A DNA stretch of 64,000 bases from Jiangella aurantiaca (GCF_004349105.1 NZ_SMLB01000007.1:1-64000); one strand, 5' to 3'; positions 8,612-16,719 are shown, numbered from the stretch's first letter. Numbers and translations: made by a program. The notes: generated from the sequence alone by a model not told the origin.

Positions 8612-9313
8612 GTGGGGGGACACAAACGAGCGCCCAGTGGCACCGCCCTGGCGCTGCGCCACGTCCGTCGATACACCCTGCGGTTCGTGGCGCTCGCCGC
8701 GCTCACCGTCCCGGTCGTCGCCGTCGTGGCCGACCAGGGCGAACCGGCGGCCGCCGGGCGCGACGGGGCGCCGGATCCATCGGACGGGCGGTATCCGGAG
8801 CTCCGCGACTCGGGCGAGTCCACGGGCACACCCACGTCACCGGCACCACGTCCCGCGTCGGCCGTCCCATCACCCCAGCCGACGGCGGGCAGGCCGGATG
8901 TGGACGGCCCGCCGCCGGAGTCCTCGTCCGTCCCGCCGGCCGGCGCCGGTACCGGCGCGCCGCGGCCGAACGGCGTCGCGGAGGACGGACCGGCGGGCGC
9001 GCCGCCGGACGCACCGTCCGAGCGCCCAGACGGCGAGAGCCACGAGCCGCAGCCGTCGGCGCCAACGGACGGCGAGACCCACGAGCCGCAGCCGTCGCCG
9101 TCGTCGACCGCGGCGCCGACCGACCGGCCGTCGCCGACCCACGAGCCGTCACCGACGCCGGAACCCCCGGAGCCGTCGCAGCCGCCCAAGCCGACGCCGA
9201 CGGCCGAGCCGTCGGAGACGCCGAAGCCGTCGGCGCCGCCGGAGGATCCGGACGAGGGCGACGGCGGTTCGCTGGTCTGCCTCGAGGTGCTCGGGATCCA
9301 GATCTGCTTGTAA
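8612..9313 (+). CDS. Secreted or membrane-anchored proline-rich protein of unknown function
   Basis: A 233-residue protein not recognised as a known family. Residues ~20-42 are hydrophobic after a basic start and act as a signal or anchor segment. Residues ~45-215 are Pro/Ser/Glu/Asp-rich low complexity with repeats of the type GE(S/T)HEPQPS and many PEPS/PTP steps. It ends in a distinctive LVCLEVLGIQICL containing two cysteines. Such linkers usually span the cell wall. The GTG at 8612 is embedded in a G-tract (GTGGGGGGA), so the start is uncertain. Codon bias at third positions supports coding. Confidence 0.65.
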   Translation: MGGHKRAPSGTALALRHVRRYTLRFVALAALTVPVVAVVADQGEPAAAGRDGAPDPSDGRYPELRDSGESTGTPTSPAPRPASAVPSPQPTAGRPDVDGPPPESSSVPPAGAGTGAPRPNGVAEDGPAGAPPDAPSERPDGESHEPQPSAPTDGETHEPQPSPSSTAAPTDRPSPTHEPSPTPEPPEPSQPPKPTPTAEPSETPKPSAPPEDPDEGDGGSLVCLEVLGIQICL

Positions 9314-9321
9314 CGCGGCCG

Positions 9322-9981
9322 TCAGCCGCCGGTGAGCCGCGGCTTGTGCTCCAGTCCGGACAGCCCGTTCCAGGCGAGGTTGACCAGGTGCGCCGCGACG
9401 TCGGCCTTCTTCGGCGAGCGCACCTCCAGCCACCACTGGCCGGTCAGCGCGACCATGCCGACGAGCATCTGCGCGTACATGGGCGCGTGCTTCGTGGCGA
9501 ACCCGCGGGCCTTGAACTGCGCGGCCAGGATGTGCTCGACCTGGCTGGCGGCGTCGGAGATGAGGCTGGCGAACCCGCCGGTCGAGTGCGCGACCGGCGA
9601 GTCGCGGACCAGGATGCGGAAGCCGTCGGTGGACGTCTCGATGTAGTCGAGCAGCGCCAGGGCGGCCCGCTCGAGGATCACCCGCGGGTGCGCGGCCGAC
9701 GCGAGCGCCGTCGTGATGCGGTCGAGCAGCTGCTCCATCTCGCGGTCGACGACGACGGCGTACAGGCCCTCCTTGCCGCCGAAGTGCTCGTAGACCACCG
9801 GCTTCGAGACGCCGGCGCGGGCCGAGATCTCCTCGATGGACGTGCCGTCGTAGCCGCGCTCCGCGAAGAGGGCGCGGCCCACGTCGAGCAGTTGCTCGCG
9901 GCGCTGCTTGCCGGTCATCCGGACCCTGCTGGGGGTGGCGCGGGGCCTGGTCACGACGTCGTCGGTCACATGCCCCATCAT
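9322..9981 (-). CDS. TetR family transcriptional regulator next to a desaturase gene
   Basis: A 219-residue TetR regulator. The HTH is clear at residues ~25-70 (GYDGTSIEEISARAGVSKPVVYEHFGGKEGLY); the C-terminal ligand domain is typical of lipid-linked TetRs. It lies 22 nt downstream of the Delta-9 desaturase gene on the same strand, so both probably share a transcript. The palindromes at 11016-11061 in front of the desaturase are its likely operators, giving autoregulated control of acyl desaturation. Likely ligands are acyl-CoAs, by analogy with DesT and FasR; this is inference. Confidence 0.9.
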   Translation of the reverse strand: MMGHVTDDVVTRPRATPSRVRMTGKQRREQLLDVGRALFAERGYDGTSIEEISARAGVSKPVVYEHFGGKEGLYAVVVDREMEQLLDRITTALASAAHPRVILERAALALLDYIETSTDGFRILVRDSPVAHSTGGFASLISDAASQVEHILAAQFKARGFATKHAPMYAQMLVGMVALTGQWWLEVRSPKKADVAAHLVNLAWNGLSGLEHKPRLTGG

Positions 9982-10003
9982 GCTCCTGTGGTGCGGCAGA
10001 GTC

Positions 10004-11002
10004 TCACGGCGCGATCAGCGTCGATTCGCCGCCGTAGTCGTCGACGCGCTTGGACTGGATGCGTTCGGGGCTCGGCCAGCGCACGTCCCAGACCCAGCCG
10101 GCCTTCTCCAGCGCCCAGATGATGCGCGCACTGGAGTCGATCTGGCCCTTGAGCACACCGTGCCGGGCGCAGGTCGGGTCGGCGTGGTGCAGGTTGTGCC
10201 AGGACTCGCCCATCGACAGGAACGCCAGCCACCACACGTTGCCGGACTTGTCGCGGCTCTCGAACGGCCGCTCGCCGATGGCGTGGCAGATCGAGTTGAT
10301 CGACCAGGTGACGTGGTGCAGCAGGCCGACCCGGACCAGCGTGGCCCAGAAGAACGCCGTCAGCGCGCCGTGCCACGACCACGTCGCCAGCCCGGCGATG
10401 ATCGGCGGCAGCAGCAGCGACAGCGCGACCCAGAAAGGGAAGAGCTTGCTGATGCGCCGGATGTCGTCGTCCTTGATCAGGTCGGGCGCGAACTTGCGCT
10501 GGTCGGTCTGCTCGACGTCGAACAGCCAGCCCATGTGCGCGAACCACATGCCCTTGATCAGCGCCGGGATGGTCTCGCCGTAGCGCCACGGGGAGTGCGG
10601 GTCGCCCTCCTTGTCGGCGAACTTGTGGTGCCGGCGGTGGTCGGCCACCCAGCGGATGACCGGGCCCTCGACGGCCATGCTGCCGGCGATGGCCAGCGTG
10701 TTCTTCACCGCGCGGTTCGCCTTGAACGACTTGTGGGTGAAGTGCCGGTGGAAGCCGACCGTGACTCCGTGCCCGGTGAACGCGTAGAAGACCACGGCGA
10801 GCACGACGTCGAGCCAGCTCAGGTAGCCGCCCATCCACGCGACCGGGATCGCGGCCACGAGTGCGACGAACGGGACGGCGATGAACACGCCGATCGTGAT
10901 GCGTTCGCCGAGCGTCTGAGTATCGCCTGACAGCGTGCCGCGAGGGAGGTCGCTCTGCGCCGGCGGCGACTGCGGACTGCGTGTCGTGTCCGTGGAAGCC
11001 AT
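10004..11002 (-). CDS. acyl-CoA Delta-9 desaturase (stearoyl-CoA desaturase type)
   Basis: A 332-residue membrane di-iron desaturase with the Delta-9 histidine boxes HRHFTH (85-90), HRRHH (122-126) and HNLHH (about 266-270), and hydrophobic pairs before and after the central region. It should insert a cis double bond into saturated acyl chains, tuning membrane fluidity. First gene of a likely two-gene unit with the TetR gene 22 nt downstream. Its upstream region contains three tightly packed inverted repeats. Confidence 0.94.
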   Translation of the reverse strand: MASTDTTRSPQSPPAQSDLPRGTLSGDTQTLGERITIGVFIAVPFVALVAAIPVAWMGGYLSWLDVVLAVVFYAFTGHGVTVGFHRHFTHKSFKANRAVKNTLAIAGSMAVEGPVIRWVADHRRHHKFADKEGDPHSPWRYGETIPALIKGMWFAHMGWLFDVEQTDQRKFAPDLIKDDDIRRISKLFPFWVALSLLLPPIIAGLATWSWHGALTAFFWATLVRVGLLHHVTWSINSICHAIGERPFESRDKSGNVWWLAFLSMGESWHNLHHADPTCARHGVLKGQIDSSARIIWALEKAGWVWDVRWPSPERIQSKRVDDYGGESTLIAP

Positions 11003-11015
11003 GGAGTCTCCGTCT

Positions 11016-11061
11016 GTAAGGGGAACCTTCCTTACGGCACCGTAACCTACGATGCCGTAGG
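11016..11061. promoter_or_regulatory. Cluster of inverted repeats, putative TetR operators
   Basis: Three overlapping or abutting palindromes: GTAAGG-8 nt-CCTTAC (11016-11035), TTACGG-CA-CCGTAA (11032-11045) and CCTACG-ATGC-CGTAGG (11046-11061). The last two are perfect and related (TACGG/CCGTA core). They lie 14-59 bp upstream of the desaturase start and abut the -10-like TATAGT (11065-11070) of the opposite-strand gene, so one regulator could control both directions. Confidence 0.7.
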
Positions 11062-11064
11062 TCG

Positions 11065-11070
11065 TATAGT
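11065..11070 (+). promoter_or_regulatory. Putative -10 element TATAGT
   Basis: TATAGT faces the DUF1801 gene. Transcription would start near 11077, giving either an almost leaderless message for the ATG at 11083 or a ~54-nt leader for the ATG at 11131. Confidence 0.45.
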
Positions 11071-11130
11071 CCGGATGTTCCGATGTGTACCCGCTCCGTC
11101 GCTGGTGATGCGTCCGGGGTGGGGGCGAGG

Positions 11131-11550
11131 ATGGCCGGCATGGCGGAGCTGAAGACCTCCCGCAACGATGACAGCGTCGAGGCGTTCCTCGCCGCCGTCC
11201 CTGACGCCGGCCGCCGTGCCGACGCTGTCGCCGTCTGCGACCTGATGCGGTCGGTGAGCGGGGCCGAGCCCACGATGTGGGGCGTGGGCATCGTCGGCTT
11301 CGGCGCGCGGCGGCTGCGCTACGACAGCGGCCGGGAACTGGACTGGTTCGACATCGGTTTCTCGCCTCGCAAGCAGGCGCTGACGCTGTACCTGCCCGGC
11401 GAGCTCGACGCGTACGCCGACCTGTTCGACCGGCTCGGCCCGCACCGGGTCGGCAAGGGCTGCCTCTACGTGAAGCGGCTGGCCGACGTCGATGCCGCCG
11501 TGCTCGCGTCGGTGTTGCGGCGGGCCTTGGAGCAGGCCCGGCTGGAGTGA
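11131..11550 (+). CDS. DUF1801 domain-containing protein
   Basis: A 139-residue cytosolic protein of the DUF1801 (YdhG-like) family. Signature stretches are TMWGVGIVGFG, the SGRE-LDWFDIGFSPRK region and ALTLYLPGELDAY, followed by a Lys/Gly-rich GKGCLYVKRLADVD. The biochemical role of the family is unknown. The ATG at 11131 has GGGCGAGG directly upstream; ATG 11140 and a longer start at 11083 remain possible. The promoter region is shared with the desaturase operator cluster. Confidence 0.85.
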   Translation: MAGMAELKTSRNDDSVEAFLAAVPDAGRRADAVAVCDLMRSVSGAEPTMWGVGIVGFGARRLRYDSGRELDWFDIGFSPRKQALTLYLPGELDAYADLFDRLGPHRVGKGCLYVKRLADVDAAVLASVLRRALEQARLE

Positions 11551-11631
11551 TCTCGGGTTGCCTACGAACTGCCCATGAGCTGCCCAGATACGAGTTGAGG
11601 CGCGTCCCGGGGCCGTGACAGGGTCGTGGTC

Positions 11632-12471
11632 ATGGTCGAACGCCTGATCGATGACGCCGAGCTGGCTGCGCGCGTGCATGCGATGCGCGCAGCCGGGAAG
11701 ACGTACGACGAGATCAGATGGGAACTGCACATCGGGGCCAGCACCATCAGCCGCATCCTCGGGGTCGCTGGGAGGAGGCCGGCCCGGCCGCGGGTCAGCG
11801 ACGGAGTGCGCGAGAAGGCGCGGGCGCTGCGCAGCGACGGCTGGTCGGTGCCAGAGATCGCCCGTGAGCTGGGGTTGGCGAAGAGCACTGCCTACGTGAT
11901 CACCAAGGACGTGCCGTGGACGCTCAGCGAGGATCGCGCGGAGCGTCGGGCTGCGGCCGCACGCGCCGGCTGGCGCAGGGAGAAGGCGCGGCGCCAGGCG
12001 GAGCGAGAGCGGGTGACCGGCGAGATCGGGGAGTCGTTCGGCGAGCTGACTGACCGGGAGCTGCTGATCGCCGGAGTCGTGGCCTACTGGGCAGAGGGGG
12101 CGAAGGCAAAGCCTTGGAATCCCAGGGAGGAGCTGCGGTTTATCAACAGCGACCCGGACATGATCCGCCTCTACCTCTCCTGGCTGGACCTGCTCGGAAT
12201 CGATCGCACCCGTCTCAAGTACCGCATCAACATCCACGAGTCCGCCGACGTGCCTGCGGCTGAGGCCTATTGGGCGGACGTCGCCGAAGTTCCAGTCGAG
12301 CAGTTCTATCAGGCAACTCTCAAGAAGCACAACCCAAAGACCGTCAGGAAGAACACCGGCCAGGACTACCGGGGATGCCTCGTTATCACGGTCGCCAAGA
12401 GCTCCCCGGAGTACCGGATCATGGACGGCATGTGGTCTGCTGTCGCCAGGGCCGTGCGATCGAGGCGATAA
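11632..12471 (+). CDS. HTH protein with LAGLIDADG-like C-terminal domain
   Basis: A 279-residue protein with two resolvase-type helix-turn-helix units (residues ~8-47, KTYDEIRWELHIGASTISRIL; and ~58-92, WSVPEIARELGLAKSTAYVI), a very basic Arg/Ala helix (~100-128), and a C-terminal domain that resembles a single LAGLIDADG fold: ELLIAGVVAYWAEGAK (143-158), FINSDPDMIRLYLSWLDLLG, then KTVRKN...GCLVITVAKSS. Such proteins may bind or cleave DNA as selfish elements or act as WhiA-like regulators. Codon use in the second half is less GC-rich than in neighbours. It ends 45 nt before tRNA-Gln. ATG 11632 is taken as start; GTG 11626 is possible. Confidence 0.65.
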   Translation: MVERLIDDAELAARVHAMRAAGKTYDEIRWELHIGASTISRILGVAGRRPARPRVSDGVREKARALRSDGWSVPEIARELGLAKSTAYVITKDVPWTLSEDRAERRAAAARAGWRREKARRQAERERVTGEIGESFGELTDRELLIAGVVAYWAEGAKAKPWNPREELRFINSDPDMIRLYLSWLDLLGIDRTRLKYRINIHESADVPAAEAYWADVAEVPVEQFYQATLKKHNPKTVRKNTGQDYRGCLVITVAKSSPEYRIMDGMWSAVARAVRSRR

Positions 12472-12516
12472 TCGTCGAAGCGCGCGGGCGTCGATGCGAC
12501 ACTCGAGCGCCAACGA

Positions 12517-12587
12517 TCCCGGGTTGTGTAAGGGCAGCACAGCTGGTTTTGGTCCAGTTAGTAGGGGTTCGAATCCTCTCCCGGGAG
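12517..12587 (+). tRNA. tRNA-Gln (anticodon UUG)
   Basis: The acceptor stem TCCCGGG (12517-12523) pairs with CCCGGGA (12580-12586) and the discriminator base is G12587. The anticodon arm is GCTGG-TTTTGGT-CCAGT, giving UUG at the anticodon position, which reads CAA. The T arm is GGGGTTCGAATCCTC. CCA is not encoded. Length of 71 nt is normal for tRNA-Gln. Confidence 0.95.
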
Positions 12588-12610
12588 CTAGGTTTCAATC
12601 CACGGCCGGT

Positions 12611-12644
12611 CTGTAGCGGAGTTCTCGCTGTAGCGGAGTTCTCG
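12611..12644. repeat. Perfect 17-bp tandem duplication
   Basis: CTGTAGCGGAGTTCTCG occurs twice with no spacer (12611-12627 and 12628-12644), between tRNA-Gln and glmU. It lies just upstream of the -10-like TAGTGT at 12663-12668 and could be a duplicated promoter element or regulator site, or simple slippage. Confidence 0.8.
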
Positions 12645-12708
12645 TGAGTCTGGTCGGCCAGGTAGTGTCGGTACCGAGCCCGCCACCGAAGCCGAGGAGC
12701 ACGAACGC

Positions 12709-14160
12709 GTGACTACGCGCCCGGCCGCCGTCGTCGTTCTCGCCGCTGGCGAGGGCACCCGGATGAAGTCGTCCACCCCGAAGGTCCTGCACGAGGTCGC
12801 CGGCCGCAGCCTCGTCGGGCATGCCGTCGCCGCCGCGCAGGAGCTGAAGCCCGACCACCTGACCGTGGTCGTCGGGCACGGCCGCGACCTCGTCGCCGCG
12901 CACCTCGGTGAGGTCGCGCCCGGGGTCACCACCGCGGTGCAGGAGCAGCAGCTGGGCACCGGCCACGCCGTCGGGGTGGCGCTGGAGTTGCTGCCCGAGC
13001 TCGACGGCGTCGTCGTGGTGACGTACGGCGATGTGCCGCTGCTCACCGGCGACACGCTGCACGAGCTGGTCGAGCGGCACGTCGCCGACGGCAACGCCGT
13101 CACCGTGCTCACCGCGCACGTCGCCGACCCCACCGGGTACGGCCGCATCCTCCGCGAGTCCGACGGCGGGGTGCGGGCCATCGTCGAGCACAAGGACGCC
13201 GACGCGGCGACGCGCGCGATCACCGAGATCAACTCCGGCATCTACGCCTTCGACGCCGCCGTGCTGCGCGCCGGGCTGGCCCGCATCACCACCCAGAACG
13301 CGCAGGGCGAGCTGTACCTCACCGACGTACTCGGGTTGGCGCGGCAGGACGGCCGCCGGGTCGGCGCCGTCGTCACCGACGACCCGTGGCAGACCGAGGG
13401 CGTCAACGACCGCGTCCAGCTGGCCGCCATGAACCGCGAGTTCAACCGGCGCGTCACCGAGCGGTGGATGCGCGCCGGCGTCACCGTGATCGACCCCGCG
13501 ACCACCTTCATCGACGTCACCGTGACGCTCGAGCGCGACGTCGTCCTGCGGCCGGGCGTGCAGCTGCGCGGCCGCACCGAGGTCGCCGCCGGCGCCGAGG
13601 TCGGTCCCGACACCACGCTCATCGACACCGTCGTCGGCCCGGGCGCCACCGTCGTGCGGGTGCACTCCGACGGCGCGCAGATCGGCGCGAACGCCACCGT
13701 CGGACCGTACACCTACCTGCGGCCGGGCGCCGTGCTCGAAGAGAAGGCGAAGGCCGGCGCGTACGTCGAGATCAAGAAGTCGACGGTCGGGCCGGGCGCG
13801 AAGGTGCCGCACCTGACCTACGTCGGCGACGCCACCATCGGCGAGGGCGCCAACATCGGCGCCGGCACCATCTTCGCCAACTACGACGGCGTCGCGAAGC
13901 ACCCGACCACGGTCGGCAAGCACGTCTTCGTCGGCAGCGACTCGGTGCTGGTGGCGCCGGTCGACCTGGCTGACGGCAGCTACGTTGCGGCCGGCTCCAC
14001 CGTCGTGTCGGACACCGCGCCGGGCGAGCTGGCCGTCGCACGCGGCCGGCAGCGCAACATCGCGGGCTGGGTGGCGCGCAAGCGTCCCGGCAGCAAGACC
14101 GCCGCCGCGGCCGAGGCCGCCGCGGACACCACGGGGGAGAACGAGGGGGACGAGCCGTGA
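12709..14160 (+). CDS. glmU: bifunctional UDP-GlcNAc pyrophosphorylase / glucosamine-1-phosphate N-acetyltransferase
   Basis: A 483-residue cytosolic enzyme that makes UDP-N-acetylglucosamine for peptidoglycan and for the polysaccharide locus downstream. The N-terminal uridyltransferase domain carries LAAGEGTRMKSSTPKVLHE near residues 9-27. The C-terminal half is a left-handed beta-helix acetyltransferase with hexapeptide repeats (GANATVGPYTYLRPG, NIGAGTIFANYDG). The C-terminal ~25 residues are Ala/Glu-rich, as in other actinobacteria. GTG 12709 follows GAGGAGCACGAACGC. The stop overlaps the prs start (GTGA), so the two are translationally coupled. Confidence 0.97.
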   Translation: MTTRPAAVVVLAAGEGTRMKSSTPKVLHEVAGRSLVGHAVAAAQELKPDHLTVVVGHGRDLVAAHLGEVAPGVTTAVQEQQLGTGHAVGVALELLPELDGVVVVTYGDVPLLTGDTLHELVERHVADGNAVTVLTAHVADPTGYGRILRESDGGVRAIVEHKDADAATRAITEINSGIYAFDAAVLRAGLARITTQNAQGELYLTDVLGLARQDGRRVGAVVTDDPWQTEGVNDRVQLAAMNREFNRRVTERWMRAGVTVIDPATTFIDVTVTLERDVVLRPGVQLRGRTEVAAGAEVGPDTTLIDTVVGPGATVVRVHSDGAQIGANATVGPYTYLRPGAVLEEKAKAGAYVEIKKSTVGPGAKVPHLTYVGDATIGEGANIGAGTIFANYDGVAKHPTTVGKHVFVGSDSVLVAPVDLADGSYVAAGSTVVSDTAPGELAVARGRQRNIAGWVARKRPGSKTAAAAEAAADTTGENEGDEP

Positions 14161-15137
14161 CGGGGATCCGCGCCACCGGCACCAAGACGCTCATGCTGTT
14201 CGGGGGCCGAGCGCATCCGGAGCTGAACGAGGAGGTCGCCGACCACCTGGGTGTCAGCCTGGTGCCGAGCAAGACCTTCAACTTCGCCAACGGCGAGATC
14301 TACGTGCGGTTCGAAGAGAGCGTGCGCGGCAGCGACGCGTTCGTCATCCAGAGCCACACCGCTCCGATCAACGAGTGGATCATGGAGCAGCTGATCATGG
14401 TCGACGCGCTCAAGCGGGCGTCGGCCAAGCAGATCACCGTCGTCATGCCGTTCTACGGATACGCCCGGCAGGACAAGAAGCACCGCGGTCGTGAGCCGAT
14501 CTCCGCGCGCCTGGTCGCCGACATGTTCAAGACCGCGGGCGCCGACCGCCTCATGGCCGTCGACCTGCACACCGCGCAGATCCAGGGGTTCTTCGACGGC
14601 CCGGTCGACCACCTGTGGGCACTGCCGATCCTGGCCGGCCACGTCCAGGACAACTACGCGCCCGAGAACATGACGGTCGTGTCGCCCGACGCCGGCCGCG
14701 TGCGGGTCGCTGACGTGTGGGCCGACCGCCTGGGCACGCCGCTGGCCATCATCCACAAGCGGCGCAACCCCGACGTCGCCAACGAGGTGAAGGTCCACGA
14801 GGTCGTCGGTGACGTCGAGGGCCGCACCTGCCTGCTGGTCGACGACATGATCGACACCGCCGGCACCATCACCCAGGCCGCCGAGGCGCTGATGGAGGCC
14901 GGCGCCGAGAGCGTGCTGGTCGCCGCAACGCACGCCGTCCTGTCGGGCCCGGCCGTCGACCGACTGAAGAACTCGGCCGGTATCAAGGAAGTCATCGTCA
15001 CCAACACGCTGCCGATCCCGCAGGAGCGCCGGTTCGACAAGCTGACGGTGCTGTCCATCGCGCCGCTGATCGCCCGGGCGATTCACGAGGTGTTCGAAGA
15101 GGGTTCGGTCACCAGCCTCTTCAACGGCAACGCGTAG
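14157..15137 (+). CDS. prs: ribose-phosphate pyrophosphokinase
   Basis: A 326-residue PRPP synthetase that transfers pyrophosphate from ATP to ribose-5-phosphate for nucleotide, His and Trp synthesis. Visible motifs include FANGEIYVRF, the flexible-loop region MPFYGYARQDKKHRGREPIS, DLHTAQIQGFF, VSPDAG, and the PRPP loop VDDMIDTAGTI. GTG start at 14157 overlaps glmU by 4 nt, the usual actinobacterial arrangement. Confidence 0.97.
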   Translation: MTGIRATGTKTLMLFGGRAHPELNEEVADHLGVSLVPSKTFNFANGEIYVRFEESVRGSDAFVIQSHTAPINEWIMEQLIMVDALKRASAKQITVVMPFYGYARQDKKHRGREPISARLVADMFKTAGADRLMAVDLHTAQIQGFFDGPVDHLWALPILAGHVQDNYAPENMTVVSPDAGRVRVADVWADRLGTPLAIIHKRRNPDVANEVKVHEVVGDVEGRTCLLVDDMIDTAGTITQAAEALMEAGAESVLVAATHAVLSGPAVDRLKNSAGIKEVIVTNTLPIPQERRFDKLTVLSIAPLIARAIHEVFEEGSVTSLFNGNA

Positions 15138-15206
15138 TCATCGGGGACTGACGTCAGACCTTGCGGTCGGCTGCCAACTTCCTGTCTGGGGAGGTCCGGG
15201 GCCGGT

Positions 15207-15236
15207 TTCACATCGGGGCAGCTCCAGGGCTAGACT
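15207..15236 (+). promoter_or_regulatory. Putative promoter of rplY
   Basis: TTCACA (15207-15212) and TAGACT (15231-15236) are spaced 18 bp and resemble housekeeping -35 and -10 elements. Transcription would begin near 15243, giving a ~125-nt leader before rplY; the leader has no structure I can name. Confidence 0.5.
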
Positions 15237-15368
15237 TCGAGGGTTGCCTCGGCGAGGGTGCAGTCTTCTGCTGCCACCGTGATCGACGCGGTGCGCAGTC
15301 GGTGCGCGCCCTTGCCCGAGCCCGACGTGCCGCTGACCGCCCACCGTGCTTTCCGAGGAGTTCTCACC

Positions 15369-16019
15369 GTGTCCGACGTCAAGATCGCCGCCGAGCTGCG
15401 TACCGAGTTCGGCAAGGGCGCCGCGCGCCGCCTCCGCCGCGCCGCCAAGGTTCCCGCGGTCCTCTACGGGCACGGAACCGACCCCGTCCACCTCGCGCTG
15501 CCGGGCCACGACACCATGCTCGCGCTGAAGACCCCGAACGTGCTCATCACGCTCGACATCGAGGGCCGGGGCAGCGAGCTGGCGCTGCCGAAGCACGTCC
15601 AGCGCGACCCGCTCAAGGGCTTCATCGAGCACGTCGACCTGCTGCTGGTCAAGCGTGGCGAGAAGGTCACCGTCGAGGTGGCGGTGCACGTCACGGGCGA
15701 GGCGGCGCCGGGCACGCTGGTCAACGTCGAGCACCCGACCGTCTCCATCGAGGCCGAGGCGACCCACCTGCCCGAGGGCATCGAGGTCTCCGTCGAGGGC
15801 CTCCCGGAGGGCACCCAGATCCTGGCCAAGGACCTCGTGCTGGCGGGCGGCTCCTCGCTGGCCGGCGACCCCGAGCAGCTGGTCGTCAACGTCACCGCCG
15901 CCCCGACCGCCGAGCAGCTCGAGGGCGAGGTCGAGGAGGCCGCGGCCGAGGAGGCCGAGGCCGGCGAGGCCGGCGCTGCCGAGGAGGCTCCGGCCGAGGC
16001 GCCTGCCGACGAGTCCTGA
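15369..16019 (+). CDS. rplY: 50S ribosomal protein L25/general stress protein Ctc
   Basis: A 216-residue two-domain L25 (CTC-type) that binds 5S rRNA. The N-terminal domain has the diagnostic ELRTEFGKGAARRLRR and VPAVLYGHG; a C-terminal TL5-type beta domain (~95-185) follows, and the last ~30 residues are an acidic Glu/Ala tail common in actinobacteria. The GTG at 15369 has GAGGAG 8 nt upstream, which decides the start, although the frame is open for 37 codons before it. Confidence 0.96.
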   Translation: MSDVKIAAELRTEFGKGAARRLRRAAKVPAVLYGHGTDPVHLALPGHDTMLALKTPNVLITLDIEGRGSELALPKHVQRDPLKGFIEHVDLLLVKRGEKVTVEVAVHVTGEAAPGTLVNVEHPTVSIEAEATHLPEGIEVSVEGLPEGTQILAKDLVLAGGSSLAGDPEQLVVNVTAAPTAEQLEGEVEEAAAEEAEAGEAGAAEEAPAEAPADES

Positions 16020-16050
16020 GTTCACTTCCGCCGGGCCGGGGAGCCTGTCG

Positions 16051-16632
16051 ATGTCCGACGCGTGGTTGGTGGTCGGGCTGGGCAACCCCGGCCCGACGTA
16101 CGCCGGCACCCGGCACAACGCCGGGGCCATGGTGGTCGACCTGCTCGCCGAGCGGGCCGGTGCACCGCTGAAGTCGCAGCGCAGGCTCCGGGCCGACGTC
16201 GCCGAGGTCCGGCTCGGCGGCGTGCCCGGCGTGCGCGCCGTCCTGGCCAAGCCGCGCACGTACATGAACGAGTCCGGCGGGCCGGTGGCGCTGCTCGCCG
16301 ACTTCTACAAGATCGCCCCCGACCACCTGCTGGTGGTGCACGATGAGCTGGATCTGCCGTTCGGCACCATCCGGCTGAAGCTCGGCGGGGGTGACAACGG
16401 TCACAATGGGCTGCGCTCGGTGCGCGCCCGCATCGGCACCGGCGACTACTGCCGGCTGCGGTTCGGCATCGGCCGGCCGCCCGGGCGCATGGACCCGGCC
16501 GCGTACGTGCTGAAGCCCTTCTCCACTGTTGAGAAGCGCGACATCGAGCTCGAGGTCGACCGTGCCGCCGATGCCGCCGAGGCCGTCGTGGTGGACGGCT
16601 TGACATACGCTCAAAATCACTACAACGCGTGA
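16051..16632 (+). CDS. pth: peptidyl-tRNA hydrolase
   Basis: A 193-residue Pth that recycles peptidyl-tRNAs dropped by ribosomes. The catalytic and substrate residues appear in VVGLGNPGPTYAGTRHNAG (Asn and catalytic His), KPRTYMNESG, HDELDLPFG and GGDNGHNGLRS. The ATG at 16051 matches the conserved start. It follows rplY by 31 nt, as in many actinobacteria, and closes the housekeeping block; the polysaccharide locus starts 150 nt later. Confidence 0.97.
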   Translation: MSDAWLVVGLGNPGPTYAGTRHNAGAMVVDLLAERAGAPLKSQRRLRADVAEVRLGGVPGVRAVLAKPRTYMNESGGPVALLADFYKIAPDHLLVVHDELDLPFGTIRLKLGGGDNGHNGLRSVRARIGTGDYCRLRFGIGRPPGRMDPAAYVLKPFSTVEKRDIELEVDRAADAAEAVVVDGLTYAQNHYNA

Positions 16633-16713
16633 ACCGCGCGGCCGGCGCCGGCTCGGCGCACCGCACGTTCCGAAATCATCGCGTTCGACTGGTCCCATTC
16701 CGCCCAATCAGCG

Positions 16714-16719
16714 TATAGT
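16714..16719 (+). promoter_or_regulatory. Putative -10 element of the polysaccharide locus
   Basis: TATAGT lies 62 nt before the first gene of the polysaccharide locus. No good -35 is seen. Downstream of it are two G-runs, G6 at 16754-16759 and G7 at 16772-16778, the second only 2 nt before the ATG. Confidence 0.5.

Noticed and set aside
8870-9335. Arg-rich frames on both strands over the proline-rich gene
   Set aside because: They are shadow frames of CCG/GCC-rich linker codons. Only the frame at 8612 has a signal segment and a distinct C-terminus.
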